Source of the DNA: Smithella sp. ME-1
GTDB taxonomy: Bacteria > Desulfobacterota > Syntrophia > Syntrophales > Smithellaceae
DNA length: 10,788 nucleotides
Assembly: GCA_000495415.1 (NCBI GenBank)
Contig: AWGX01000053.1
Coordinates: 1 to 10,788, forward strand
Direction of reading: 5' to 3'
Made by a program: the position numbers and the translations under genes. The notes below the pieces were generated by a model. That model saw only the letters and a program-made list of their open reading frames with translations. It did not search any database and was not told the DNA's origin. Positions 1-6,234 of this stretch are shown one piece after another; within the stretch, counting starts at the first letter, position 1, and each line of letters starts with the position of its first letter.

Positions 1-966
1 TATGGTCATAATCCATGCAGTTTGGCCCAATTTAAAGAAAGAAATGTTCATTTCTTTTAAGTATGGCCAGAGGCTTACATAGGCCTGAATAAATTTGCTG
101 GTTATGTCATAGGTATCAGAAATTATCGCATTACAAATGCTCAATAGATAATTAATGCCGTAAGGATTCAGCAGCGTAGCGGTTACAGATAAAGCACTTG
201 CGGCGCCGAGGTTTACCAGATCTTTAACGCTAAATGATTCTTCGGATGGATAAATTCTGTTTAAAAGTTCGCCTGTGAAAAAACAGGCGAACAAACCAAA
301 CCCTAAAATGAAGCCGCCATGCAGGTTAGCCCAAAGAGCAAACATTAACGGGTAAAGATAGAAAAGAAACGTTCGGTGTGTCACTTTTACATAAAAAAAG
401 ATAAATATCATCCAACAGAAAAAGAGAACCGAGAACAATTCAGGCTTATAATAACTACAGGAGAGAGAGCAGGCGATGCCAATGGCGGCGATGATAGTGA
501 TGCTGGTTACGTCAAGTTGCCGGCGAATCAGGCGGAGAAAGATGTAAAATGAAAAAAAGACGCCCAGGAATATTAACCACTGGAATGTCCACAGGCCAAA
601 TCCTCCCATGAAACTATAAGCAAGGTAAATGATAATACTTCCCAGACAAGTGTTATAAACCCAGGTCGGATCGGCAGGTGTCCAGGAAAAGATCGAATGA
701 TTTATAGTGAGGGTATGGTGAGTAAGATAATATTTGCCGAGCGTCATTTGCCACCATAAATCGTAATCTAACCGGTCTACAGGATATATCAGCAGAATTA
801 GAACAGGTAGAAGTATTATCAATGTCCACTTTAGATAACTGGAAGAAGCAAATTTCCCCGAGAAGGCCAAGAAAGAAGACATTATTGAGAAACGATGTTT
901 CTGAGGATTAATCGCGTCATTTTCTGATTGGGTAGTTGTCGTTGCCTTTGTCTTCCTTTTGCGCAT
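1..966 (-). CDS. Polytopic membrane protein, GT-C-like (partial, C-terminus beyond window)
   Basis: An open frame of 322 codons reads leftwards from ATG at 966-964 to the window edge without a stop, so only the N-terminal part is seen. The first ~45 residues are basic and polar (MRKRKTKATT...). Hydrophobic stretches follow at about 47-63, 108-120, 126-145, 154-170, 177-193, 200-212 and 217-231. Between the first two lies a loop with DYDLWWQMTLGKY (67-79), and later come NLHGGFILG (214-222) and NPYG (267-270). An acidic/aromatic first extracytoplasmic loop of the D-x-D-x-WW-x3-G type, with a later NLHGG motif, is typical of large uncharacterised bacterial membrane proteins resembling GT-C lipid-linked sugar transferases. 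No specific substrate can be assigned. The start is supported by a modest purine-rich AAGAGAAGAA just upstream; Met29 is an alternative but has no ribosome-binding site. The gene is divergent from the aro operon and its function is probably unrelated. Confidence 0.75.
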   Translation of the reverse strand, partial: MRKRKTKATTTTQSENDAINPQKHRFSIMSSFLAFSGKFASSSYLKWTLIILLPVLILLIYPVDRLDYDLWWQMTLGKYYLTHHTLTINHSIFSWTPADPTWVYNTCLGSIIIYLAYSFMGGFGLWTFQWLIFLGVFFSFYIFLRLIRRQLDVTSITIIAAIGIACSLSCSYYKPELFSVLFFCWMIFIFFYVKVTHRTFLFYLYPLMFALWANLHGGFILGFGLFACFFTGELLNRIYPSEESFSVKDLVNLGAASALSVTATLLNPYGINYLLSICNAIISDTYDITSKFIQAYVSLWPYLKEMNISFFKLGQTAWIMTI

Positions 967-1059
967 AAGGATTCTTCTCTTATTTTTTAATAAATGTCAA
1001 ACAGTTGCCGGCTTCAATTGTGGAACATGAGATAACGTATTTTGTTTATTAGGGCAGAA

Positions 1060-1080
1060 TTGACAGATTGATGCTGTTAA
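1060..1080. promoter_or_regulatory. Inverted repeat upstream of the aro promoter (possible operator)
   Basis: TTGACAG (1060-1066) and CTGTTAA (1074-1080) form an imperfect 7-base dyad around a 7-base spacer, about ten bases before the predicted -35 box of the aro operon. A T-run (1083-1089) follows, so on RNA it would resemble a small terminator. No + strand gene lies upstream to terminate, however, and the - strand gene reads away from it. A protein-binding site is the more sensible reading, but no regulator can be named. The rest of 967-1059 shows nothing I can support, including no convincing promoter for the divergent gene. Confidence 0.25.
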
Positions 1081-1090
1081 AATTTTTTTC

Positions 1091-1119
1091 TTGACAAATA
1101 TCGTTATGTTGATTATATG
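1091..1119 (+). promoter_or_regulatory. Sigma70-type promoter of the aro operon
   Basis: A perfect -35 box TTGACA (1091-1096) is followed after 17 bases by TATATG (1114-1119), a 4/6 match to the -10 consensus. Transcription would begin near 1125-1127, a few bases before the AGAGGA ribosome-binding site of the leader peptide at 1148. The position makes sense for an attenuated operon because the leader peptide is the first thing transcribed. Assigned by consensus only. Confidence 0.6.
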
Positions 1120-1147
1120 CCCAAGAAACAGAGGACAAGTTTTTACG

Positions 1148-1243
1148 ATGGACAGAAAACCGACTGCAAACAACAATATTTATTTTTATTGGTTTTATAC
1201 CTATTTTGCATTGGTCTGTCCGTCGCTAAGGATGACTTGTTAG
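1148..1243 (+). CDS. Aromatic-rich leader peptide of the aro operon attenuator
   Basis: ATG at 1148 opens a 31-codon reading frame ending at TAG 1241-1243. The peptide starts MDRKPTANNNI, and residues 12-20 are YFYWFYTYF: four Tyr, three Phe and one Trp in nine positions (codons 1181-1207). AGAGGA (1130-1135) lies 12 bases before the ATG and could serve as ribosome-binding site. The gene sits between a good promoter and two intrinsic terminators, just before aroF. This is the classical layout of ribosome-mediated attenuation (compare trpL, pheL and hisL in enterobacteria): scarcity of charged tRNA-Tyr, tRNA-Phe or tRNA-Trp would stall the ribosome on the run and change the fold of the downstream RNA. 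The product itself probably has no role beyond being translated. The T-rich composition could favour TTT/TAT by chance, but the matching RNA pairings make that unlikely. Confidence 0.85.
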   Translation: MDRKPTANNNIYFYWFYTYFALVCPSLRMTC

Positions 1244-1261
1244 GGTAAAATAAACCAAAAC

Positions 1262-1305
1262 AGCCATGGGCAGATCGAAAGAGCTCCCATGGCTTTTCTT
1301 TTTTT
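1262..1305 (+). terminator. First intrinsic terminator of the attenuator
   Basis: AGCCATGGG (1262-1270) and CCCATGGCT (1286-1294) form a perfect 9-bp stem with a 15-base loop, followed by a T-rich tract (1294-1305, a single C inside). It lies 19 bases after the leader peptide stop codon, the usual spacing for a 3:4 attenuator hairpin. Its left arm overlaps the antiterminator pairing. Confidence 0.85.
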
Positions 1306-1337
1306 AGGCCATGGCAGCAAAAGCCCTGGCCTTTTTT
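1306..1337 (+). terminator. Second, tandem intrinsic terminator before aroF
   Basis: AGGCCATGGC (1306-1315) pairs with GCCCTGGCCT (1323-1332), ten positions with one T-C mismatch, around a 7-base AGCAAAA loop. It is followed directly by a T-run (1332-1337). It starts right at the end of the first terminator's T-tract and ends 7 bases before the aroF Shine-Dalgarno. It shares the GCCATGG core with the first terminator, so the two can cross-pair. Confidence 0.75.
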
Positions 1338-1357
1338 AATTTTCGGGAGGGAGAAAA

Positions 1358-2368
1358 ATGATTATTGTAATGAAAAGCCACGCTACTGAAAAGCAAATTG
1401 AAGACGTGATTCGCTGGATCGAGTCTGTCGGATACAAAGCGCATCCTTCAGTCGGTGTCGAGCGGACAATTATTGGAGCGGTGGGTGATAATCGCGACAA
1501 AACAATCCTAAAATACGCAGAATCTTTGCCGGGAGTAGAAAAGACAATGCCTATCTTAAAACCATACAAGCTTGCCAGCCGTGAATCGCACGATGGTAAT
1601 ACGGTTGTTTCTGTGGGTTCGATTAAAATCGGCGGTCCGGAATTCGTTGTAATGGCCGGTCCCTGTGCAATTGAAAGCGACGAACAATTATTAGAAAGTG
1701 CTTATATTGCCAAAAAAGGAGGTGCCCAGATTCTTAGAGGCGGCGCATATAAACCGCGCACTTCTCCATACAGCTTCCAGGGTATGGAAAAAGAGGGATT
1801 GAAGTTATTAAATCATGTCGGTTCGCAAACAAATTTGCCGACGGTCACTGAAGTGGTTAACCCCGTTGATGTTGATCTTGTGGAAACTTATGCCGACATG
1901 CTGCAAATCGGTGCGCGTAATGTCCAGAATTTTGCTCTGCTCAAAGAAGTCGGCCGTTCGAAAAAGCCAGTGCTTTTAAAAAGAGGCATGATGACAACCA
2001 TTGAAGAACTGCTGATGTCCGCGGAATATATACTTTCGTCGGGCAATCCTCATGTAGTCCTTTGCGAACGCGGCATTAGAACTTTTGAGACGGCTACAAG
2101 AAACACTTTGGATATAAGCGCCGTGCCGGTATTGAAAAGTTTGACGCATCTGCCGGTGATTGTCGATCCCAGTCATGCCGCCGGTCATTGGAGGTATGTA
2201 ATTCCGTTGTCCTGTGCCGCGGTTGCTGTTGGCGCTGATGGTCTTATCGTGGAAGTTCACCCTGAACCGGAAAAAGCAGTTTCCGATGGAGCGCAGTCGC
2301 TGAAACCGGAGAAGTTTTATCAGCTAATGGATGAATTAAGAGCAATTTCCGCGGCGATGAAACATTAA
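1358..2368 (+). CDS. aroF: 3-deoxy-7-phosphoheptulonate (DAHP) synthase, type I-beta with N-terminal regulatory domain
   Basis: Condenses phosphoenolpyruvate and erythrose 4-phosphate to DAHP, the first committed step of the shikimate pathway, in the cytoplasm. The 336 residues match the length and layout of the Thermotoga-type enzyme. A ~70-residue N-terminal ferredoxin-like/ACT-like domain (family knowledge: Tyr/Phe feedback site) precedes a TIM-barrel catalytic domain. Visible motifs are AGPC (100-103), [16 protein letters not shown] (127-142), IGARNVQNF (184-192), LKRG (207-210), ERGIRTFE (237-244), DPSHAAG (270-276) and VEVHP (298-302). The metal ligands of the family correspond to C103, H273, E299 and D310. 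Start at 1358 is set by GGGAGGGAG (1345-1353). It is the first structural gene after the attenuator, so flux entry would be controlled both by attenuation and, by inference, allosterically. A 136-base gap separates it from aroB. Confidence 0.96.
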   Translation: MIIVMKSHATEKQIEDVIRWIESVGYKAHPSVGVERTIIGAVGDNRDKTILKYAESLPGVEKTMPILKPYKLASRESHDGNTVVSVGSIKIGGPEFVVMAGPCAIESDEQLLESAYIAKKGGAQILRGGAYKPRTSPYSFQGMEKEGLKLLNHVGSQTNLPTVTEVVNPVDVDLVETYADMLQIGARNVQNFALLKEVGRSKKPVLLKRGMMTTIEELLMSAEYILSSGNPHVVLCERGIRTFETATRNTLDISAVPVLKSLTHLPVIVDPSHAAGHWRYVIPLSCAAVAVGADGLIVEVHPEPEKAVSDGAQSLKPEKFYQLMDELRAISAAMKH

Positions 2369-2386
2369 TCAGGCGAATTGCAAAAT

Positions 2387-2421
2387 ATCTGTTTGGGCCA
2401 AAATTGACTCAACAGATTTTT
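2387..2421 (+). terminator. Weak terminator-like hairpin between aroF and aroB
   Basis: ATCTGTT (2387-2393) and AACAGAT (2411-2417) form a 7-bp stem with a 17-base loop, followed by a TTTTT run (2417-2421). The stem is A/T-rich and the loop long, so it would terminate only partly at best. It could lower downstream expression relative to aroF or mark an RNA end. The rest of the 2369-2504 gap is AT-rich. TATGATAAT at 2461-2469 resembles a -10 box, but no good -35 box stands at the right distance. Confidence 0.35.
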
Positions 2422-2504
2422 ACAAAAGCCGAACCGAACTGTAGTTTTAATTTCGTGTTTTATGATAATGAAAGTTTTTAAAATATAAACAAGGGAACGA
2501 ATAT

Positions 2505-3599
2505 ATGCGATCAATAAAAATTAATCTTGATAAGAAGTCTCGATCATCTTATGAAATCCGTATCGGTAGGGATATCATCGACAGAATTGCGCTGATTATT
2601 GCCAAAAATCATAAATCCGAGCGTTATATCGTAATTACCGACGATTGTGTTGGTAGCCTGTACGGTAAAAAATTCCTCGCCAGTTTAGAAGATGTCGGAT
2701 TAAATGTAAGTTTAATTGAATTCCCCGCGGGCGAAGCTAATAAAAATATTAATACAGTGCTGGATATTGCAGAAAAATTACTGCATGCGGGGGCTGATCG
2801 GGAGACTTTTCTAATTGCTTTGGGCGGTGGAGTTGTCGGCGATATTACCGGTTTTATTGCTTCTGTATTTATGCGTTCGGTTCCTTATATTCAGATTCCC
2901 ACGACGCTGGTGGCTCAAGTGGACAGCAGTATAGGTGGAAAAACAGCTGTTGATCTACCCCAGGGGAAGAATCTGATGGGAACATTTTATCAGCCGTGTG
3001 CTGTTTTTACGGATTTGAGTTTTTTAGAAACTCTGCCGGAGAAAGAATTTAATAACGGTCTTTCGGAAATTATCAAATACGGCATAATTGATGATGAAAA
3101 AATGTTTCATACCGTTGAAGATAATATAGAAACAATAAAATCAAAAGACTCGAAAATTCTGCTGAATATTATAGAAACTTGTTGCCGTATTAAGAAATCA
3201 ATTGTTGAAATTGATGAAAAAGATCAGGGCTTGCGGCATATTCTTAACTTCGGCCATACATGGGGGCACGCACTGGAAAAAATGTCCCGATACACGATAA
3301 CACATGGAGAGGGTGTAGCTCTGGGAATGATTGCGGCGGCGCGTCTTTCTGAAAAAATGGGTTATCTTGAAAGCAATCAGGCAAAGCGTATCGAAACACT
3401 TATTCGCAGTGCTGGGTTGCCCTGGAAAATACCGGAGGTTTTTTCTGCTGATGATATTATCGATGCTTTGCGAATGGATAAAAAGAAAAAAGGTGACATT
3501 GTGCGTTTTGTTTTGTTAAAGAAGATAGGAATGCCTTTTATTATCGGAAGTATTAAACCCGAAACAATTACTGCGGTTATTGAGGAGATGACGGGATGA
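2505..3599 (+). CDS. aroB: 3-dehydroquinate synthase
   Basis: Converts DAHP to 3-dehydroquinate using bound NAD+ and a divalent metal (usually zinc), the second shikimate-pathway step. The 364 residues are the normal family length. The N-terminal Rossmann-like half includes the PAGEANKN segment (75-82), LGGGVVGDITGFIAS (106-120) and PTTLVAQVDSSIGGKTAVD (132-150). The C-terminal helical half has the metal ligands in GLSEIIKYGI (E188), NFGHTWGHALE (H251) and HGEG (H267). AAGGGA (2491-2496) lies 8 bases before ATG 2505. The stop overlaps the pheA start as ATGA (3596-3599), indicating translational coupling. All key residues appear present. Confidence 0.97.
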   Translation: MRSIKINLDKKSRSSYEIRIGRDIIDRIALIIAKNHKSERYIVITDDCVGSLYGKKFLASLEDVGLNVSLIEFPAGEANKNINTVLDIAEKLLHAGADRETFLIALGGGVVGDITGFIASVFMRSVPYIQIPTTLVAQVDSSIGGKTAVDLPQGKNLMGTFYQPCAVFTDLSFLETLPEKEFNNGLSEIIKYGIIDDEKMFHTVEDNIETIKSKDSKILLNIIETCCRIKKSIVEIDEKDQGLRHILNFGHTWGHALEKMSRYTITHGEGVALGMIAAARLSEKMGYLESNQAKRIETLIRSAGLPWKIPEVFSADDIIDALRMDKKKKGDIVRFVLLKKIGMPFIIGSIKPETITAVIEEMTG

Positions 3600-4672
3600 A
3601 ACCACTGGAAAAATTAAGGGAAGATATGAGAGAAAAAGACAAGGAAATTATCCGTTTGTTAAACGAACGGTCTCAAATATCCGTCCAGATAGGCAAAGTT
3701 AAAGGCGAAGGCGGTATTGACGTGTACGATCCGGCGCAGGAAGCAAAGGTTTACAGGTATTTGCAGGAATTGAATTCCGGTCATCTTCCCGGTGAGGCAG
3801 TGACATCGATTTTCCGGGAAATTATTTCTGCATCGCGCAGCCTGCAGAAACCAACCACGGTTGCTTTTTTTGGCGCTGAGGCGTCTTTTACTCATCAGGC
3901 GGCACGTTTAAATTTTGGTGAGTCCAGCCAGTATTTCCCCCAGCCGAGAATTGATCGAGTGTTTGATGAAGTGGAAAAAGGCTCTGTGGATTGGGGTGTT
4001 GTTCCCGTAGAAAATTCTCTGGAAGGATCGGTGAATATCACGCTTGACCGGCTGGTTACAACACCGCTGAAAATCAGAGCGGAGATTTTTTTGCGGATCA
4101 GTCAGTGTCTTATTTCTTCAGCCGAAAGTATGAAAGACATCAAAAAAATTTATTCTCATCCTCAGCCGTTGGCACAGTGTCAGATATGGCTGAAAACAAA
4201 TCTGCCTAATTGTATACTGGGCGAGACGGAAAACACAACAGCAGCGGTTCAGATGGTTAGAGGTAAAAAGAATGAAGCGGCGATTGGCAGTCTGCTGGCG
4301 GCTCATATTTACGGACTGAATATACTTGCTGAAGGCATAGAAGATAATTCTTCTAACACAACACGGTTTTTGGTTATAGGTAAAGGAGAAAATACCGCTA
4401 CAGGCAATGATAAGACCTCTTTGATTTTTGCTACACCGCATTCACCGGGTTCTCTTCATCGCGCTCTGTCTTCATTTGCCCGGCGAAAAATCAATTTGGC
4501 AAAAATAGAATCGCATCCTGTGAAAGAGAAGTTATGGGAATACAGCTTTTTCGTGGACATTATAGGTCACATAACAGATAGGCAGGTAAAGAGTTGTTTG
4601 GAAGAATTAAAGGGGAAAACAACGTTTCTTAAGATATTGGGATCTTATCCGAAAATGGAAGGCATATTATGA
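3596..4672 (+). CDS. pheA: Bifunctional chorismate mutase / prephenate dehydratase (P-protein)
   Basis: Converts chorismate to prephenate and then to phenylpyruvate, the phenylalanine branch. Three domains are visible. The AroQ-type chorismate mutase (about 1-85) has R8, R25, K36, D45 and E49 lining up with R11, R28, K39, D48 and E52 of the E. coli enzyme. Prephenate dehydratase (about 87-265) shows FFGAEASFTHQAA (91-103), GVVPVENSLEGSV (134-146), SHPQPLAQC (187-195) and the catalytic TTRF (255-258). A C-terminal ACT domain (about 273-350) carries PGSL (284-287) and ESHP (305-308) at the usual Phe-binding GALV and ESRP positions. The His in place of Arg may alter Phe binding. The AroQ domain is the only chorismate mutase in the window, so it likely also feeds tyrA. 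GAGGAG (3582-3587) is the ribosome-binding site; the start overlaps the aroB stop and the end overlaps aroDE, both by ATGA. Confidence 0.97.
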   Translation: MKPLEKLREDMREKDKEIIRLLNERSQISVQIGKVKGEGGIDVYDPAQEAKVYRYLQELNSGHLPGEAVTSIFREIISASRSLQKPTTVAFFGAEASFTHQAARLNFGESSQYFPQPRIDRVFDEVEKGSVDWGVVPVENSLEGSVNITLDRLVTTPLKIRAEIFLRISQCLISSAESMKDIKKIYSHPQPLAQCQIWLKTNLPNCILGETENTTAAVQMVRGKKNEAAIGSLLAAHIYGLNILAEGIEDNSSNTTRFLVIGKGENTATGNDKTSLIFATPHSPGSLHRALSSFARRKINLAKIESHPVKEKLWEYSFFVDIIGHITDRQVKSCLEELKGKTTFLKILGSYPKMEGIL

Positions 4673-6234
4673 TTTGTGTTCCCATTACAGCCAGAACAAA
4701 AAAAGAAGCTTTGCATACCATAGAAAGGAGTTGTCATTTTGCTGATTTTATTGAACTGAGAATGGATTTGATCAATGGCGGAAGGCTTGAGGAATTTATT
4801 TCTGCCGCCCGCGATAATTCCGATTCGGTTAAAATAATTGTTACTTGCAGGAAAAAAGAAGAAGCTGCTCCTGCCGGAAAAGCAGCCGCAAAAAGTACAG
4901 CGAGAAATACAAAAGAAAAAATGGCACTCCTCAAAGAAGCAATAATACAGGATGCTGATTTTGTAGATGTTGAACTTGCGGAAGGACATGCACGAATTAA
5001 AGAACTTCAGGCTTTTTGCGCAAAGCAGGGTAGTAAAACAAAAATTATTATTTCTTACCATAATCTTAAAGAGACTCCGGCACTGACAAAATTAAAACAA
5101 ATATTTCATCAATGCGCGAAGTTTAAGCCGGCCATTGTAAAAATAGTCACTACGGCAAAAATTGTTGAAGATAACTTAACAACGCTAAATTTGATTCCTT
5201 ACGCTAAAGAGCACTCTCAAAAAATAATTTCTTTGTGCATGGGAGATAAAGGTAGTATCAGCAGAGTTGTCGCGCCGTTGATGGGCGGTTATTTAAGTTT
5301 CGCTGTGCTGGAGAAGAAAGGACAATCTGCCCCGGGACAATTTACCGTCAGTGAGATGAAGCAAATTAATGAATTATTAAAAAACAGTCAAATTGTGCCT
5401 GAGGCAAAAGAGTTATCTGCACAAAGATCTCAACATCAGAATTATATCCTGCTGGGCAATCCTGTAGGACAAAGCCTCTCGCCGCTTATGCACAATGCGG
5501 CTCTAAAAAAAATGGGCATTGAAGGAACGTATAGTGCTTTTTGCGTTCAAGATTTAAGAGGCGCAATGCAGGGCATAAGGGCAATGAATATTCGTGGTGC
5601 CAGTGTTACCATTCCTTATAAGGTTGCGGTTATCGAATATCTTGATGATGTCGACGACGATGCGTTGAAGATCGGAGCTGTTAATACCGTTATTAACGGT
5701 AATGGTCGTCTAACCGGTTACAATACCGACTGGTTGGGGCTGATTCTTACACTTCAAGAAGTCATGTCGATTAAAAATAAGACATTTGTAATCATTGGGG
5801 CAGGTGGAACAGCGCGGGCAGCGTCTTATGGGATAATAAAAAAAGGTGGATTGCCGGTTATTGTTAATCGCACACCGGAAAAAGGGCAAACTCTTGCCAG
5901 TGAATTTAATTGTGCGTTTTATTCTCTTTCTGCAATCGATAAGATCAAGGCGGACTGCCTGATCAACACAACACCTATAGGTATGTATCCTAAGGATAAA
6001 TCACCGGTGAAGGCTCAGGTACTGAGTAATTATAAATACGTAATGGATGTTATTTACAATCCTTTGAAAACAAGATTACTTAAAGACGCTGAAGGACAGG
6101 GTTGTCGTATTATCTCAGGTTTAGATATGTTTGTGAACCAGGGAGCCCATCAATTGCGGCTTTGGACGGGTAAGGAACCGCCACGAGCATTGATGAAAAA
6201 AATATTATCGGAGAGGTTAACTCAAATTGAATAA
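4669..6234 (+). CDS. aroDE: Fused 3-dehydroquinate dehydratase (type I) - shikimate dehydrogenase
   Basis: One 521-residue chain performs two consecutive steps: dehydroquinate to dehydroshikimate, then NADPH-dependent reduction to shikimate. The N-terminal type I dehydratase (about 1-240) has FIELRMD (27-33), SYHN with general base H131, and Schiff-base K158 in VKIV. The 27-residue H-to-K spacing equals that of the Salmonella enzyme (H143/K170). SISR (196-199) and GQF (223-225) complete the site. The C-terminal AroE (about 258-521) has GNPVGQSLSPLMHN (263-276), VTIPYK with K318, NTD (352-354, D354), the GAGGTARA nucleotide loop (377-384), NRT (400-402) and a C-terminal GLDMFVNQGAHQ (484-495). 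Residues 62-84 are Lys/Ala-rich, where the family usually has a Gly-Gly loop. The fusion resembles plant DHD-SDH and occurs in scattered bacteria. ATG 4669 overlaps the pheA stop; GGAAGG (4657-4662) precedes it. Confidence 0.96.
   Translation: MICVPITARTKKEALHTIERSCHFADFIELRMDLINGGRLEEFISAARDNSDSVKIIVTCRKKEEAAPAGKAAAKSTARNTKEKMALLKEAIIQDADFVDVELAEGHARIKELQAFCAKQGSKTKIIISYHNLKETPALTKLKQIFHQCAKFKPAIVKIVTTAKIVEDNLTTLNLIPYAKEHSQKIISLCMGDKGSISRVVAPLMGGYLSFAVLEKKGQSAPGQFTVSEMKQINELLKNSQIVPEAKELSAQRSQHQNYILLGNPVGQSLSPLMHNAALKKMGIEGTYSAFCVQDLRGAMQGIRAMNIRGASVTIPYKVAVIEYLDDVDDDALKIGAVNTVINGNGRLTGYNTDWLGLILTLQEVMSIKNKTFVIIGAGGTARAASYGIIKKGGLPVIVNRTPEKGQTLASEFNCAFYSLSAIDKIKADCLINTTPIGMYPKDKSPVKAQVLSNYKYVMDVIYNPLKTRLLKDAEGQGCRIISGLDMFVNQGAHQLRLWTGKEPPRALMKKILSERLTQIE
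6210..6216 (+). promoter_or_regulatory. Ribosome-binding site that decides the TTG start of aroA
   Basis: GGAGAGG ends 10 bases before TTG 6227. No in-frame ATG occurs before codon ~132 of aroA, well past the essential PGSKS motif, so the TTG is needed to make a whole enzyme. The site lies inside the end of aroDE. Confidence 0.7.

Larger units (their letters stand above)
1150..1337 (+). promoter_or_regulatory. Ribosome-mediated transcription attenuator with alternative pairings
   Basis: Six RNA strands can pair in two exclusive ways. Termination state: strand 1 GGACAGA (1150-1156) with strand 2 TCTGTCC (1215-1221); strand 3 (1262-1270) with strand 4 (1286-1294) followed by a U-run; strand 5 (1306-1315) with strand 6 (1323-1332) followed by a U-run. 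Antitermination state: an extended strand 2, UUGGUCUGUCCGU (1211-1223), pairs with AUGGGCAGAUCGA (1266-1278) over 13 consecutive positions, four of them G-U. This takes half of strand 3 out of the first terminator. The released strand 4 (1287-1294) can then pair 8 bases with strand 5 (1307-1314), dismantling the second terminator. A ribosome stalled on codons 12-19 would cover the RNA to roughly 1210 at most, leaving strand 2 free. One that reaches the stop at 1241 permits the 1:2 fold. Pairings were found by eye; no energies were computed. Confidence 0.75.

Noticed and set aside
995..1000. TTGACA on the - strand as the -35 box of the divergent membrane-protein gene
   Set aside because: At 17 bases spacing the -10 position reads GAAGAA inside the ribosome-binding region, so no start site fits before the ATG.
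1060..1089. Intrinsic terminator formed by the TTGACAG/CTGTTAA dyad and T-run
   Set aside because: No + strand gene lies upstream for it to terminate, and the stem is short with a G-T pair. An operator or chance dyad is more plausible.
1126..1357. T-box or protein-binding (TRAP-like) leader instead of a leader-peptide attenuator
   Set aside because: I see no T-box consensus (AGGGUGGNACCGCG-like) and no spaced GAG/UAG triplet series. The translated aromatic run and the 2:3 pairing explain the region better.
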